64,000 nt of DNA from Isoetes taiwanensis (Eukaryota; Streptophyta; Lycopodiopsida; Isoetales; Isoetaceae): NCBI GenBank assembly GCA_021234155.1, contig JAJEKV010000073.1, forward strand, positions 6,476,083 through 6,540,082, read 5' to 3'. The notes beneath the pieces were generated by a model. It was given only the letters and a program-made list of their open reading frames with translations, ran no database searches and was not told the origin of the DNA. Position 1 is the first letter of the stretch. Every line of letters begins with the position of its first letter. The translations under genes and the position numbers were made by a program. Positions 32,251 to 46,096 of the stretch are shown piece after piece.

Positions 32251-33140
32251 CCTTAAATTATTCCATGCTTGTGTCTCTACATGGTCAGCACTTTCATTGT
32301 TCCTTCTTGGAGCCATGAGTTCTCAAGATCCAGGTCACCAACTTATATGTTTAAGAATACCAGTTTGTAGAAAACTTTGTCTATTACTCCATTCAAAACA
32401 GAACATTGTGTAAAGGTATTTCATTCTGAATATTCAGATTAATACATATTATATCCATCATGTTCATGTCATAGTGTTAAAAATGAAGATTCATCTATTA
32501 CAAATCATATGGAAAAAACATCATATATGGAAAACAAAGAGCCACAAATGATCATAGAGAAGATAGAAACTGTATCTGAATCCATGGTGACTTAATAAGC
32601 TAAAATTATCCAATAAACTCTTTAAATAAGTTATAAACCAACAGGGAATGAAGAAAGCCAGTTAGGTGAACCTCCCTATAGTTTCAGCACCCCAGAACCT
32701 TGAATCATAGATATGACAGCATTGCAAGATTTTCTTTCCAACCAGACCTTGAACTTGAAAGAAAAAAGAGAACAAAAAGAGGAGAAACCAGTACCTATAG
32801 CAAAACATCACTACATTAGCATGATAATGGTAAAGAGTGAAGGGCCAAAAGGCACATAAGATTTCTCAGCCCTTCGTTGGTCATCTTTTGTAAACCTTTT
32901 GCCCCAAGTAAATCAGGTGAGAAAGATTTTTAGAATTTTTGGAAAAATCAAGAACAGTGCATGCTAAGCAATAAACAGATTATTATTATTTTAGGCAACA
33001 TGCCAGTTTATGTAGACTGTTTTTAAGGTATACTCATATTACAAAAGAATCGGCCACAAGAATATCATGTAATAAGATATATGTATAGATTCATAGATGT
33101 AAATATAGCAAAAGGTGGGGAATCTTATAAAAGCACAACC
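32251..33140. other. Unassigned AT-rich stretch
   Basis: No coding frame, array or element terminus seen. Could be intron or flank of the minus-strand gene fragment to its right. Confidence 0.3.
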
Positions 33141-33149
33141 AAACCTGAT

Positions 33150-33600
33150 AATCTTCCATATCATAATCCAAATATTCATCCTATGAGTCAGGAATTACGT
33201 CTTTGTTGCTAGAATCACCATGGAAAACCTCATTTCTGTAGTTATATTTCTTGTAGCTTCCTGGCAGACCCTGATGCTTACCCACTCAGCCCAGGGCATT
33301 TGGTTCCACCATATTTATCACCATCCATTGTATAATTCTTAACACTATCTAAAGCAAGCCCAAAACTTAGCTCCAAGCCATTCTTCCTCAAGCAAAGTGA
33401 TTGTTTATCTCGAACTATAGGGGCATCCATCCAGTCAAACACATCCATATATACCCCAATTTGCATCTATGGTGATTTACACTTAAAGACCTTAAGAATC
33501 CTACCTGATCATCCTTAACTCATTCAAGTGTGTAAAACCGGATCTCGCCAACATTCAAATCTAAAGCATAATTCTGATCCCTTACCAATATGTGTAGGTA
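33150..33600 (-). pseudogene. Unrecognised gene fragment, two or three exon-like pieces
   Basis: On the minus strand a piece reads ILVRDQNYALDLNVGEIRFY and ends near 33510 at a CAG|GTAGGA donor. The next frame (33278-33466) reads IGVYMDVFDWMDAPIVRDKQ, LCLRKNGLELSFGLALDSVK and DGDKYGGTKCPGLSG. After a small frame change, QGLPGSYKKYNYRNEVFHGD...DEYLDYDMEDYQ ends at another CAG|GTTTGG donor near 33148. The composition is like a real protein and the donors are well placed, but in-frame stops and a frame change indicate a pseudogene. I do not recognise the family. It carries no transposon hallmark. Confidence 0.5.
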
Positions 33601-34288
<688 letters not shown>

Positions 34289-34399
34289 TAGATGAAATGT
34301 ATTACGTCCGTGGAGGCCTCTCAGGCCTATAAGACTATTAATTTTACATATCTTCATAAAAAGTAGATGAGTTTCAGCTTTCTCATCTAACTCCTCACT

Positions 34400-37300
34400 C
34401 TCACTCATTCATCATCATTTTCATTTAAGAGAGTATTTACATTGTGTATACATATCTCTATAGTGCAATACTTCTATTAAGTATGACCCTATCTTATCAC
34501 CCCGAGTAGGAAAAAACGCAGTGAAGATCACTTGCCTCTATTCCAAAACGGCTCTGATCATTTTGTGTATGCGGACACCATATCAAAAACATGCTCCTCG
34601 CCTCTACATCTCCGCTACCACATACCTTGCATTCTCGCATCGCTCGAATGGACTCCGCCTCATCTTCCTACTTCAATTCCAAGTCGGTGTGAGCTTAGAC
34701 GATCCTACTAATTGCATGTCTTTTTAATGTATATATCTTCACCAAGTGTCTTGCAACATCCAATCTTGGTTCATATTTTTTGTACTTGACAGAACATTTT
34801 GGTCAAAGGTCCCCGCCATAATTTCCGCCACCATGCCACATACCCATTGTCTAAGGTCCCCATCATACAGGACTGCATCCTCCCAATTGATCTCCCATCT
34901 TTTTAACCATTTTTTTACATCTGAAAACCATCCTTTTTGTTCACTTACTTGCAGGGCAAGATGTGGTAGTCATCCATTCTCCTCACCTTCTTAAGGTATC
35001 GTATGCATTGGAGTATCGCTTCACCCTCAAGGGGCATTAAACCGCATTCAGCTAGCATCATTTGATATGGCGCTTTGATCTTCACTCCCAATTCGAAGTC
35101 TCAGAATTTCTTTAGTACTTGTTCTACATCCTCCCATAAGCATTTAGGTAGCCCCGGTCCCCAAATCTCACAGCCATACAAAACAACACTTTGCACTAAT
35201 GACTGAAATAATCTGCTTTTTAATTGCCAATTCCAAAGCGAGATTCTTCTACACATGCTTTGCATAGCATATAAGGATTTCAGACCTCCTTCAATTCTTT
35301 GTATTATGCAAGTATTCCACCTATGGTTCCTGCTTATGATGAGCCCCAAGTACTTATATGAATCACATGTATCTATTGTCTTCCCCTTGTATTTAAAATT
35401 TTCCCTCGCTTTTAGTGCACCCACCGCCATGATATTGGTCTTCAAGATTAACCTCCATGCCATTCACTTCACAAAAGGCAGCCAATGAATCTAAATGTTG
35501 TTGCATATGTTCTCGCAGGCAAAAGATGACAACATCACAAGATACATGAGCAACTCAGATAACATACCCATTCAAGGTTGTGCCTCCCTCCCATGACATC
35601 TAAGCCACCCTCCAGGCTATCAATGAACAACCCAAATAGTGTTGGAGACATCTGCACCCCTGCTTTCACCCTACATTGCTATCCACACAACCGATCTCTA
35701 ATACAAGAGGCATGGATAGTTGCACCAAAACTTTTTCATATAATACTGCATCAAGATCCTATAAGTCTTTTAGGCACATTCAAATTTTTTCCATTCTTTC
35801 CCAAATTTGCTTCCTTGGTACTTTTATCAAATGCTTTCTTGAAATCAACAAACAAGATGTATGCCGCTATCTTTGTACCTTTCACCGAATCCATGATGGT
35901 TTTTAGGACAAGTAAATGGTCCATTGTGGACCTATTGGGTCTGAACTCAAAATTTTATGCTTCAGCCCTTTACCTTCTTTTTTCAGCCCAACCACTTATC
36001 TTTTCTTTTCTATAATTGTAGCAAAACAATTTTCAAAATAGACTACTCACCATAAGCGCTCTATAATTATTTGCATCTGCTTTTCACCCACTTTTATGAA
36101 TTGGGACCACTCTTATTCAGCTTGCCATTCCCTGGGGAACCCTTGTACCATAGCTGCATTGAACATTTGGGTAATCTTGCTATAAAGCGTCTCTCCTGCC
36201 CACTTCAGGTGCTCAGCACATAATCCGTGGACATCTTTAGCTTTCCCATTTGCAAGGTGTTTTATACCTTCAGCCACATCCTCATCACTAATTATCATTT
36301 TGATTCCCCGCCTCACTTCACCCTAGATTCTTCATCATGGCAAAGCTTTTAACCCTGCTTTCCACAAATCACTCAAGCAGAAGGGGACTGCTTGTTTTAT
36401 AGTGCCTTTCAACCTATTCCGTTTTAGTTTTGCTCTTGCAGATATTGGTCTACCAATACTATTTGTCGATCTCTTTATAAACTTCTTTTTTCTTTTTTCC
36501 CGACAATCTTATGGTATTCCTTTCTATGCCGGTCTCATCTTTTCCCCTATGCTATTTCTCTCCAATTTTCTTTGCAAGCCTACATTTAGAATCAAACCAG
36601 AATTGCATTTCATACCTTTTTGCACACGCCGAGATGTGAAACTTCGCTCGATGCCTTAAGATCTCATGTACAATTTTGCTAATTTCACTTTATGCCATCT
36701 GGCCACTTGGTGTTTGCAACTAGATCTTCCACTATTTGCCCATAGTAGTATGCTTTCTTGGGGTTTAATCTCACCCCAAGATGTTTCCCCGTGCTTGTTC
36801 AATGTTATATACCATGATAGGTAGCTTGATGGCCGAGGGACATGATCTGATTCGGTTTGCTCATCCATAACAGAAAATTCCAAATGATTTATAGTTTCAT
36901 TGGAGGTAATCACATAGTCTACAACACTTCTGGTTCTACATGTACATTGGGAGGTGGAAGGGAACTTACTAATACCATTACATATTAGTAAAACCCGCAT
37001 CGCAGCAGCAGATGGAGAAGTCAAGCCGCCCGCATCGGGTGATTATCCCATCACTAGATTCTCTATACCATCCTTCCCCGCTTTTACCAAAGATCACCAT
37101 GGTATCTAACCGAGTGGATCATGCTCTCCAGATAAGCAAGGCTGGCTTGCTTTTTTTCCCCAGCAAGCATTAAAATCTCCAAATAAGATAACCTCTCCTT
37201 TTCTTTGAAACCGCATTATGTCTTGCTCAAGTTCAAAGTATAGATCCTCACCAGAAGCTTCAATATTCTGATATATCCCTTTGTGCCTCATAAATAGCAC

Positions 37301-37640
37301 ACCCGCTAAATAGAAAGGGTGATTTACCCCCTGGATTGCAAGCCATATATACCGGTTGTTTGAATCTTTTTTATCCCCGGACCAAATGACAAAAGGCATG
37401 TCTTACATAACAGCAACTCCTCCATTACCATTATCTCCTCAAGTTAAATCTAAGTATTTCTTTACCAATGTATTTTATTAAAAACCATCAATCACGGCAG
37501 ATCATACCATGTTCTTTCGCCTCTACAAAAACATATCACATCAACAACTTGTAGTATCTCCCCGTGATGCTTGTAATCTTTTGAGCCTGCTAGTCTATTT
37601 ATATTCCAGATTACTATTCTAAGAGCCTCCACACACCCCT
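34400..37640 (-). pseudogene. LINE A ORF2: endonuclease and reverse transcriptase
   Basis: Minus-strand order: RIVIWNINRLAGSKDYK (endonuclease start, about 37615), GDFNA (37180-37166), SVVDYVITSN and SDH (36850-36842), then RT: LANGKAKDVHGLCAEHLKWA (36113-36316), the catalytic YILFVDFKKAFD (about 35867-35832), SPTLFGLFIDSLEGGLD (about 35650-35600), an eroded Y.DD at about 35540, then YKYLGLIISRNHRW and LVQSVVLYGCEIWGPGLPKC. The SPTLFGLFID and YGCEIWG wording differs from the plant L1 in the 21-27 kb LINE, and no plant zf-RVT domain is seen. Several frameshifts and stops. Confidence 0.88.
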
Positions 37641-37689
37641 ATGCATCAATTATCGCTTTACCCTTAACCCAAGATACCTTTTGTTGATT

Positions 37690-38732
37690 TTGTTTGGCCT
37701 TTTAAACTTAACAATCTTTCTTTCTTCTCAATGATTTGATCTCTTGTGAGGTCTTCATTCACCCAAATAAACTTCCCTTTAGTTTAAAGTCGCTTTTTGA
37801 GAACCTCGAATCGGCTATCCTCAAGTAGAAAATCTGACCACAATGTGTCGCGGTACCGTGATCCTTCCTCCCAATGCGAATGCTTCTATAATTCCCGAAG
37901 TTCACAATTCCCATTTCATCACAAAATGCTTTTTCTTCATTGCATTTGCATCTTCATTCTCATGTTCAAAGTAGTCCTACTATTCTTAAATTCAAGGCTC
38001 TCTGCTTTTCTTTTTGGCTTTCAATGTATCGGCTCCATTCTCACTATTCAATTCGCCATCAAAGGTTCAAATGCATCGCTTCCATTTGGATTTTCAATTC
38101 AGCTATTTCTTTCCTTAACCGCAGAGATCCGTTACTTAGTCCTTCAACACATAAGTTCACCTGACCTGCTTCCGCTTCTCCCACCTTGTTTCTTGAGTTG
38201 TTCCACCTCTCTCGAAGTTGGTTCATGATCCGCCTCAGCCTTCATTTTCTCAGAACAAAGATTGATTTGGGTACCATGGAAGTTCCCTCGCCTTTTGTAG
38301 CAAGCTCGCAACATGTTTTTGGAAAAAACTCTTCCATGAATGAGACTTTGAAATCATCCAAAGATAATCTTCATAGTGGGATGCAAGAATCCCTAATCGA
38401 TGTGATGGATGCACCTTCCTGGCTTGAGTGGGCTGAGTTTGGGTCTAATCCACCCGAAGACTTAACCATTACTAGTTTTCCGCATTTCTCCGGCTTCCTT
38501 TTTCGCACTCCATCTCAGATCTCCACGCTCATTTTTTCCCGCCTCTATTTACCCATGTAAATTTCAAGCAGACCATCCGGGTGATTCCGCCGACTCATTT
38601 TTCCTTGCCCTATTTACACCTATAAATCCACTGCTGGAGCTGTCCCTTTGGCAGCGCCGGGATTTGGACCCGGCCGTTGGAGTTATCCCCTACAAAGGCT
38701 GATTTGGACCATCGATTTTTAGGCTTTCCCAT
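37690..38732 (-). pseudogene. LINE A ORF1p, L1 Transposase_22-like
   Basis: A likely start ATG is at 38732-38730 (MGKPKNRWSKSAFVGDNSNG). In the middle (about 38240-38080) LRERWNNSRNK and SLRLRKEIAELKIQMEAMHL fit a coiled coil. Then LNLRIVGL (near 37990), FCDEMGIVNFGNYRSIRIGRK, and with one frame change PRHIVVRFS, a basic stretch and KFIWVNEDLTRDQIIEKK (about 37780-37728). The order coiled coil, RRM-like LRIVGL, IGRK..PR.IVVRF and VNEDLT matches the animal-type L1 ORF1p C-terminal domain. It lacks a visible CCHC knuckle. Function by family: RNA-binding chaperone of the retrotransposon RNP. Confidence 0.72.
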
Positions 38733-38753
38733 CGCCTTAAAACTAGAGAAACT

Positions 38754-39410
<657 letters not shown>

Positions 39411-40940
39411 AAGGAAGGAAGGAAGGAAGAAAGTATATTTTAACGTCCACGGAGACCAACTCCCTATGAGACTGGCCTTACAAGATAGCTGAAAGTTTCC
39501 AAACACAAAATACACGTAAAACCCCTCAGATAATGTGTCTCTACCACATCGATGAAAAACCCCGCATGTGGGAGGAAAACCCTTGTAGTAGGTGTTGAGA
39601 GGCCCTATTTGGGCGCCAAATTCCCCGGTGGGTGAGGGACTCCCCGACACGTGGGAGACTGCAATGTAGGACGAAGACGTACCACCATTGGCGGCCAACC
39701 GTTGGTGAATTGCTATCTCCGAAAGCATCCGAGATCGATGAGCTACTCTGGATGTGTGCATATGCCGGCATTCCCGTAGAGCATGGTGTTCATCTTCCAC
39801 TATCTCAGATATGACAGCACCGCATAATCTCTCATGCCGGGTATTCCCCGCCTCCATCCGTACTCCCAACGGCCGCCTCAATTTCGAGATGGTGGGACCC
39901 CTGCCCTTATTGCAGCTATAGCTCTTCGCTTCTTGGTGGAAATGTGTGCCTTCGTGATACCGGGTGGGGGCCGTGTTCAAGGGATCTGGATTGACCTCTT
40001 CGCAGCGTAGTGCTCGCTTTTGGCTTTGCAAGAGTGGGCGATCCCACGAGAGGCAAAGCAAAGCCGCGATTCAAATGCAGCCGCCGTCTTGATATTCGAC
40101 ATATCCACAATGCGCTGATAGTCTATGGACCATCATGCTAACCATCCCCTACAATGCTCTTTTGCCATACCTCTTCGAGACGCTATGCCCTTTGTGCCAA
40201 TAACAGAGCCTGGGGAGGAAGATGGTGTGCATCCATTTCGGCAACCTTATGAGAATACGCGCATGGTGCCCGCTAAGATAGCAGAATGTCAGCAGGGCCA
40301 AAAGCCGGCCCTCATACAACAAAATTGGATAAGGCACCGCTGGCCCTGATGCCTAGGCTATATGTCGAAAGCCTTCGCACCCCTCTCTAGCTTATCCTAA
40401 GTACCCTTGCTAATCGCCGCCCCCGTGACCTCTACCCCATACAAAGAAGATCGGTTCCACGAAAATCTGAACAAGTGTGCTTTTTATGCGCCCAATCGCA
40501 GAGATCTATTCTCAGGATAGCTATTCCCCAGATTGCATATGTGGCTTCCATCCCCGCGACCGAATCTCTTCTTTCTACACAGCCATCCCATAGCATGTTA
40601 GCAGAGAAATCGATTCCCATATACTTGAAGGTCCTTACAACTTCCATCCTTTTGTCCTCCTCGTAATAGAAGTCTGATATCATGTCTGCGCTGCATGATT
40701 GGCAAATGCCTTGGTTTTTCACCGGGTTGATCATTATTCCTCGCTATGTCACGTAATTGATCGAGAGCATCCAAATGTTCCCCGCATACCTCGGCCGTAT
40801 GGGATAATAAGCCCGTATCGCCCCGCGATAGAGCAACTGCTTTTATCAGATATGCCTCCTCGCAACCATGGGCCACCACCTCCATGTTCTTGCATCCAGG
40901 TCTCCAACTTGTCAATATAGAGAATTTGGTAAGTACATAA
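39411..40940 (-). mobile_element. LINE copy B, 5' truncated
   Basis: The 3' end (plus-strand left side) is a (GGAA)n tract at 39411-39430, then CGTCCACGGAGACC shared with copy C and nearly with copy A. On the minus strand: LYIDKLETWMQ (RT segment after SPTLFG), a damaged YADD region with TGLLSHTAEVCGEHLDAL, then VVRTFKYMGIDFSANMLWDG and MEATYAIWGI, collinear with SYKYLGLIISRNHRW and LKSLYAMQSM of copy A. A Cys/His segment (LCGAV...EDEHHALREC) follows near 39800. The element stops at about 40940 inside the RT, so it was truncated on insertion. Confidence 0.82.
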
Positions 40941-40944
40941 GATC

Positions 40945-43830
40945 AAAACAAAACATTAGAAACCTACAAGTGGAAGACTAGTTTGACATTTCTTTTTGCA
41001 TCCTTCGGTATCTTTGTCCAAGTTTGAACAACTTGACATTAACTACAAGTACAATTTTTTGCCAAATATATGCTTTTCAGCTTTAGTGATAAACTCTTTG
41101 TGCATTTCTCCACACAAATGGATTAGAGCAACCACACAATTGCCTTTCTAGTTTATGCCTGCTCTCGCTTTGCACATCTCCAACATGTGATTTAACAAGC
41201 TCCTTTCCTTCTCTTCCACGAGTTTTTTTTTGACTTGGCTCTGGAACAATTTCACCTAAAATTTAACTTGGCTCTATTATAATAGTTGGACCAGAACGAG
41301 GATATACTTGAGAGATAGCTGATCATCTTGCAACTCGTCCACGTGCAAAATACATGAAAATGGACTGGATAATTTGAAGTGGTGGAGTAGATTGAGAGGA
41401 AGCGATGAAGATTTGGAGTCCTCAAACTTTGGATATGAGGACACAATGAGTTCTTGAGGCATGCATGAATAACCATCAAAATCATCAAGACCATGCCATG
41501 GCAATGTTTGGAAATCTAAAATGCCAATAAAAAAGAAGAAGAAGAGCACGAGTCTGAATTGGAAGTGCAAAAGAAAAAGAAGAAGCAACAATATAGAAAT
41601 AGAAGAAGCTATTCTACAAGAATTTAGAAAGAAAAGAAGAAGCAACTGTGTAATATCATTTCATTGCATTCTCAAACTTAAGCAACATTACTTCAACAAG
41701 AAAATTTGAGTTGATTTAAAGTGGAAAATGTAGTGTATAGTAATATATGCGCAATATTCATATACATCATTCATTCAACTACTATATGTGCTTTATAGCC
41801 AAGAAGAAGATGAGATACAAAATCACATCTGAATGAATAGGAAGGAAGTTGGAAAACGTTTAATTTCCTATTGACTAAAAGGAATGTAAACTAAAATTTC
41901 AAAGAACGAAGAAAGGATTGGAACATATTTAATTTTCTATTGACTGAAAGAAATGCAAACTGAGTTGGAAAACATTTAATATTGACTTAAAGGAAATGTA
42001 AGCTAAAATTTCAAAGAACGAAGAAAGAATTGGAATATATTTAATTTTTGGGAGTTTCACCATTAAAAAATCATATGATACATGTGCGTGATTGGTTAAT
42101 GGTTTTATTTTTTTGAACACGTCTGTAGACGGTCGAAGTAGAATACGGTTGCATCACCATTTTTTTGTAGATGGTCGTGAAGGGGAGATCTGGGCGGGAA
42201 CTCTTCACCCGTTTGATACGTTAGGGGTTCTTCAAGATCCGAGGCTCTGAATCATAGGGGTTCTTCAAGATCATAGGGGTTTGGAATATCAGATCTCTTT
42301 GAGTCTGATAGCAGATCATTTGATGTTTTAAGGTTTAGATCTTCAGGAGCATCGTCATTACACCTTAGGTTTCGCATTGCCATTCCAAGCTGGAGCTTCA
42401 TCTTCAACTTCAGGTAATTATTTTTTGGCATGGGTGGCTGGTGTATTGCTGTAAAGTTCTGCCTTTGCTTGATCACAAGTCTTTTCTTCAAGCTTCAGGC
42501 ACCATCATATAATAACAAAGGATTTATTCTTTCTTCTGCATGCCCTTTGCCAACAGAGGTATCCATTTTCAGTATGGGTTCTGCCGCTACTCCATTCCAG
42601 GTACTGCGAGATTCTATTCGGTCCACAAGTCTATTTGATGCAGGTTTGCAAATCTAGGGCTTCAGTAGGGTGTATAATTGGTCTTCTACCACACTTAGAG
42701 CAAGGGCAGCCCCAGCTTTTCTTTTCTACCCTATTTGATTCATATTGCGTGTTTTGCTTTGGTTCAAAGTCAAGGTTTTGCTACCCGCAAAGCTCCGATA
42801 TACGAGTTCATGAACGCCTGGATTAAGGTCCTCGCGACCAGACATTTTATTCCTCTTCTCAGATTCATCAAAGATTTCATCCGCTTTTAGGTTTTCTTAT
42901 TCCCTCGATGGTGTCCATTTCAAGTTTTGTCCAAAATGCATTCTATTTAATAATGATATTTAAATTCATTGTAGATTTATTGTAGGCCTAGTATATCCAT
43001 CCAACAACTTCGAAGCTAAAAATTGTGTTCACTTTAAATGTATGCCCTTCTATCTCTTACGCTTTTATAGTTAGCAGTTCTGCTTGATAGTTTACGATTT
43101 TTGTTTCAATGTTATATTTTAATTTATTACAGATCTGTGCATGAATATTTAATGAGCTTGATAGTTCCCTTTGTTAGTGCCAAGAGTCTAGACCTGTGAT
43201 GGGGACTTCTAAAGGAATTTAAAAATCTCGGTAAGGCAGTGCACATTTCTATCCTTTTCATCAAACATTTGAAGCATTTGATGTTGCATTAATTGTTATT
43301 GTCAGAATTTTCCGTGCTGATGTGTGCATACATAGAGGTATATGTATATGTTCACATGAAGAGATCAGAATTTAGTGCCATAATGAGTAGGTACAAAAAG
43401 AGTTCAATCCCCTTTTGAGATATGCAGGCCATGACATGATTGCAAATAATTTGCAAATATCTAATGTGTAGGATTTGCCAAGGAGGAAGAAAGAGAGACG
43501 GTCATTCAACTTCTTAGATAGATGGATTTTTTTTACATCCATGGGAACCCATCATCTCCTAATAAAGGGATGTTTACGTAAAATTTGGAAATGTCAACAG
43601 TAAAAGCACTAATTGTTTTATGGGGCAAATTCAAAGATAAATTCATAAATGGAACTCACAATCCAAAACGATTCACTTTATAGAAAGCAAAACATTCAGT
43701 TTTTCCAATCTCAACACGTATGCTTTTGAATACGACTTTAGTTAATCCCCTTAAACCCATCGTAATGACCTTAGCTAGTAGCATGAAAATAGTTTGGTTA
43801 GAATTGGTAATCCACCTATAGTCATTCTTG
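40945..43830. other. Unassigned stretch
   Basis: AT-rich to mixed. At about 42225-42275 AGGGGTTCTTCAAGATC occurs twice. Short frames at 42430-42830 show no family features. I could not confirm a copia-like reading on the minus strand near 41.0-41.2 kb. Confidence 0.3.
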
Positions 43831-43847
43831 TGAGCTTTTAACCATAT

Positions 43848-44532
43848 ATGTTTCCTAAATTTTTCATCAAATTTCCATTGATTTTCCTATGTGTGAGGTG
43901 TTGTTCCGCCATTTCGCATATATCTCTCCTCCTCCTATGGGTTTCGCATAATTTTTGGTGCACCGGAAAGCTTATATTGCAAACTTTTTGTGGGTATATG
44001 GCATTAGCAAAGACAACGCCGAAATCTTTGTTAGATTTGAGGTTTTCCATTTTGACCTCTATAATAAACCCCCGCATGTCTTCCCCCCTGGTCGTTATTT
44101 CTTCCGTTTATTCTCACTGCCATGGCATTTGGACGTCCGCTTGTTGCTATCTCTTCGTGGGCATCTTCCTCCCCGCAACTGATGTTTCTCAGAAGTTTCT
44201 CCCCGCTTTGCCTTCCAACTCGCAGTCTTAATCCTCTTGCTTTTACACATTCATCCGCCAATGCATCCATTGATTTGCAACAATTCCCCGCCTCTTGGTG
44301 CTTCCTTGTTGCCGCAATTGCAGTGTTCTTGTCCTCCCTGCATTCTAATCCTCATGCTATCCATTTGCCGCTTATCTCTCATGGGATTCTCGCTTTTTAC
44401 TTCCTCTTCAACAAGTCTTCGCCTTCCCCGCTCTCCCCTCGCCTCCCCGCCTCCCTCGCCTCCTTGATCTCTAGTAATACAGCTGCTCATGTGTCATGTG
44501 CATGCTTTAGTGATTGGATAAAGCGGATATGA
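43848..44532. other. Open frames of unknown nature
   Basis: Overlapping frames on both strands, up to 136 codons. The plus-strand frames are Ser/Leu/Phe/Pro-rich and the minus-strand frame 43838-44077 is basic. Neither shows a family motif. I cannot tell which, if any, was coding. Confidence 0.2.
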
Positions 44533-45116
44533 CATCCGTGTGTGGTCATTGCACCGACCATAGTCTAACTCAAGGGTTGGTTGGTTGTAGGGGACTTTGA
44601 CTTAGGTTAAACTACCCCAATTCCATAGTTAGTATGTGCTTGGTTTAGTTATGAGAGGAGTAAACTAGTTAGGTATGAAGGTGTAAGTTATTATAGATAG
44701 TATGTTTGTTAAGTTCTTGGAGAAAGGAGGTCTCTTGTTTCCAAGGGCCATAACTTTTTCTAGGTAACTCGGATGGAGACAATTTTTCTACCAACGTGTC
44801 AGGCACGTTCCAATTACCCAAGCGCCACCAATATCCGGCATCAAGATGGCATCAAATAGGCGCGGAAGCACAGAGTGCATGTCTGGCAAAACATCATTTT
44901 AGAATTGCAAAAGAAACGCCAGATTTCTGACACGCATCGATAAAAAATGCATATTTCTCAGATAATTTAAAAAAAAATTGACCTTTTAAAATTTGAATTT
45001 AAAAACAAAAGTGACGGTTATTTTTTTGTTCCTATCTTGACGACTTGCACTCTCCGCCTCGCCCGTCCCCCATAGCTGCCGGAGAAGAGCTCATTTCCCC
45101 ATAACCTCGCTCGCGC

Positions 45117-45422
45117 TTGGCCGCCGCCACTGCCACCCTACCAGTGCCTCCTCTTGAACCTTCTCCTACACCAATGAACATGGCTCATACCCGTGGTTTT
45201 GTGTATTATTGCAACCTCAGTGTCCACCAGATCTTTGCAAAGCTTGGCGAGCAGCTTGCCGACGACTCGAGAAAGGTCGACCTCCTCCTAAAAGAGTTGG
45301 TGCAGCATTTCGCCGCCGGACATAGGGTACCCTACCCTATCTTCCACCTCTCGGAGCGCTTCCTCCTAAAGCTGACACAACTTAATATGGGCCCTTGGAT
45401 TCTAACAACAAGCACAAATTAA
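45117..45422 (+). pseudogene. Possible gene 5' fragment, unrecognised
   Basis: A 101-residue frame after a GC-rich leader. The inner Met at 45177 begins MNMAHTRGFVYYCNLSVHQI; then FAKLGEQLADDSRKVDLLLK and ELVQHFAAGHRVPYPIFHLS. The wording is protein-like (amphipathic helices, few low-complexity runs) and stops at 45422. I do not recognise it. It could be a captured first exon. Confidence 0.35.
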
Positions 45423-46090
45423 TCTGGATCCTTGATCTTCTCCCCCCTTTTAGACCTTTAAACTGCAAGTCTTTATGTTGACCGAGATTTGCCAAAAATT
45501 GGGTCAACATCACGCCCAAACAAAAAGATGTGGCCGGTCCCCTCGGCCACCAACTTCAAGATTTCTCATATTTCAAGTACAATAAATTAGTCTTCTTTGG
45601 CACAAAAAAGAATTAACTGGGGTTTTACGGATCCCATCAAACCTATTAAGAAAATAGGGCTTTTAATGGACCCTCCAAACCTATTGAAAATGATAATAAT
45701 TTGGAGTTTTTAAGGTGTACTCCAACACCAAAATATAACTTGTAATGTGCACATAATACATCTATACTATGTAATAACACCATAATTATATGTGCCATGA
45801 GAAAGATTTAGAAAAGCAATGGTAGTTTTGGCCTTGGGGTAGGGCTTAAATGTGAACGGGCAATTTTGGGGCATGGTGGAATAGATACGCCCAAACAAAA
45901 ATATTTTCAAAGGGCAAGAGATATGAGGAATATTGAATATAAATAATGGCGGAAAAACAATGGTGGAAAAAGGCAAAGGAAAGATAATTAAACGTTTATA
46001 TATTGAGTGGCTTTAAAAATAGAAGAAATATGGTGAGTGGGCTATAAATGACAAAAAAAAAAAGGACCTCAAAACTAAAAGTGGCAAAAG
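45423..46090. other. Unassigned AT-rich stretch
   Basis: No supported gene. TCAAACCTATT words repeat around 45636 and 45676. Confidence 0.3.
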
Positions 46091-46096
46091 AACGTG

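Noticed and set aside
40980-41250. Copia integrase-like reading on the minus strand
   Set aside because: A few Cys and LCG..H words only; too weak and not collinear.
43848-44532. 136-codon plus-strand ORF as a gene
   Set aside because: Compositionally biased (Ser, Leu, Pro, Phe), overlapped by equally long frames on both strands, no motif.
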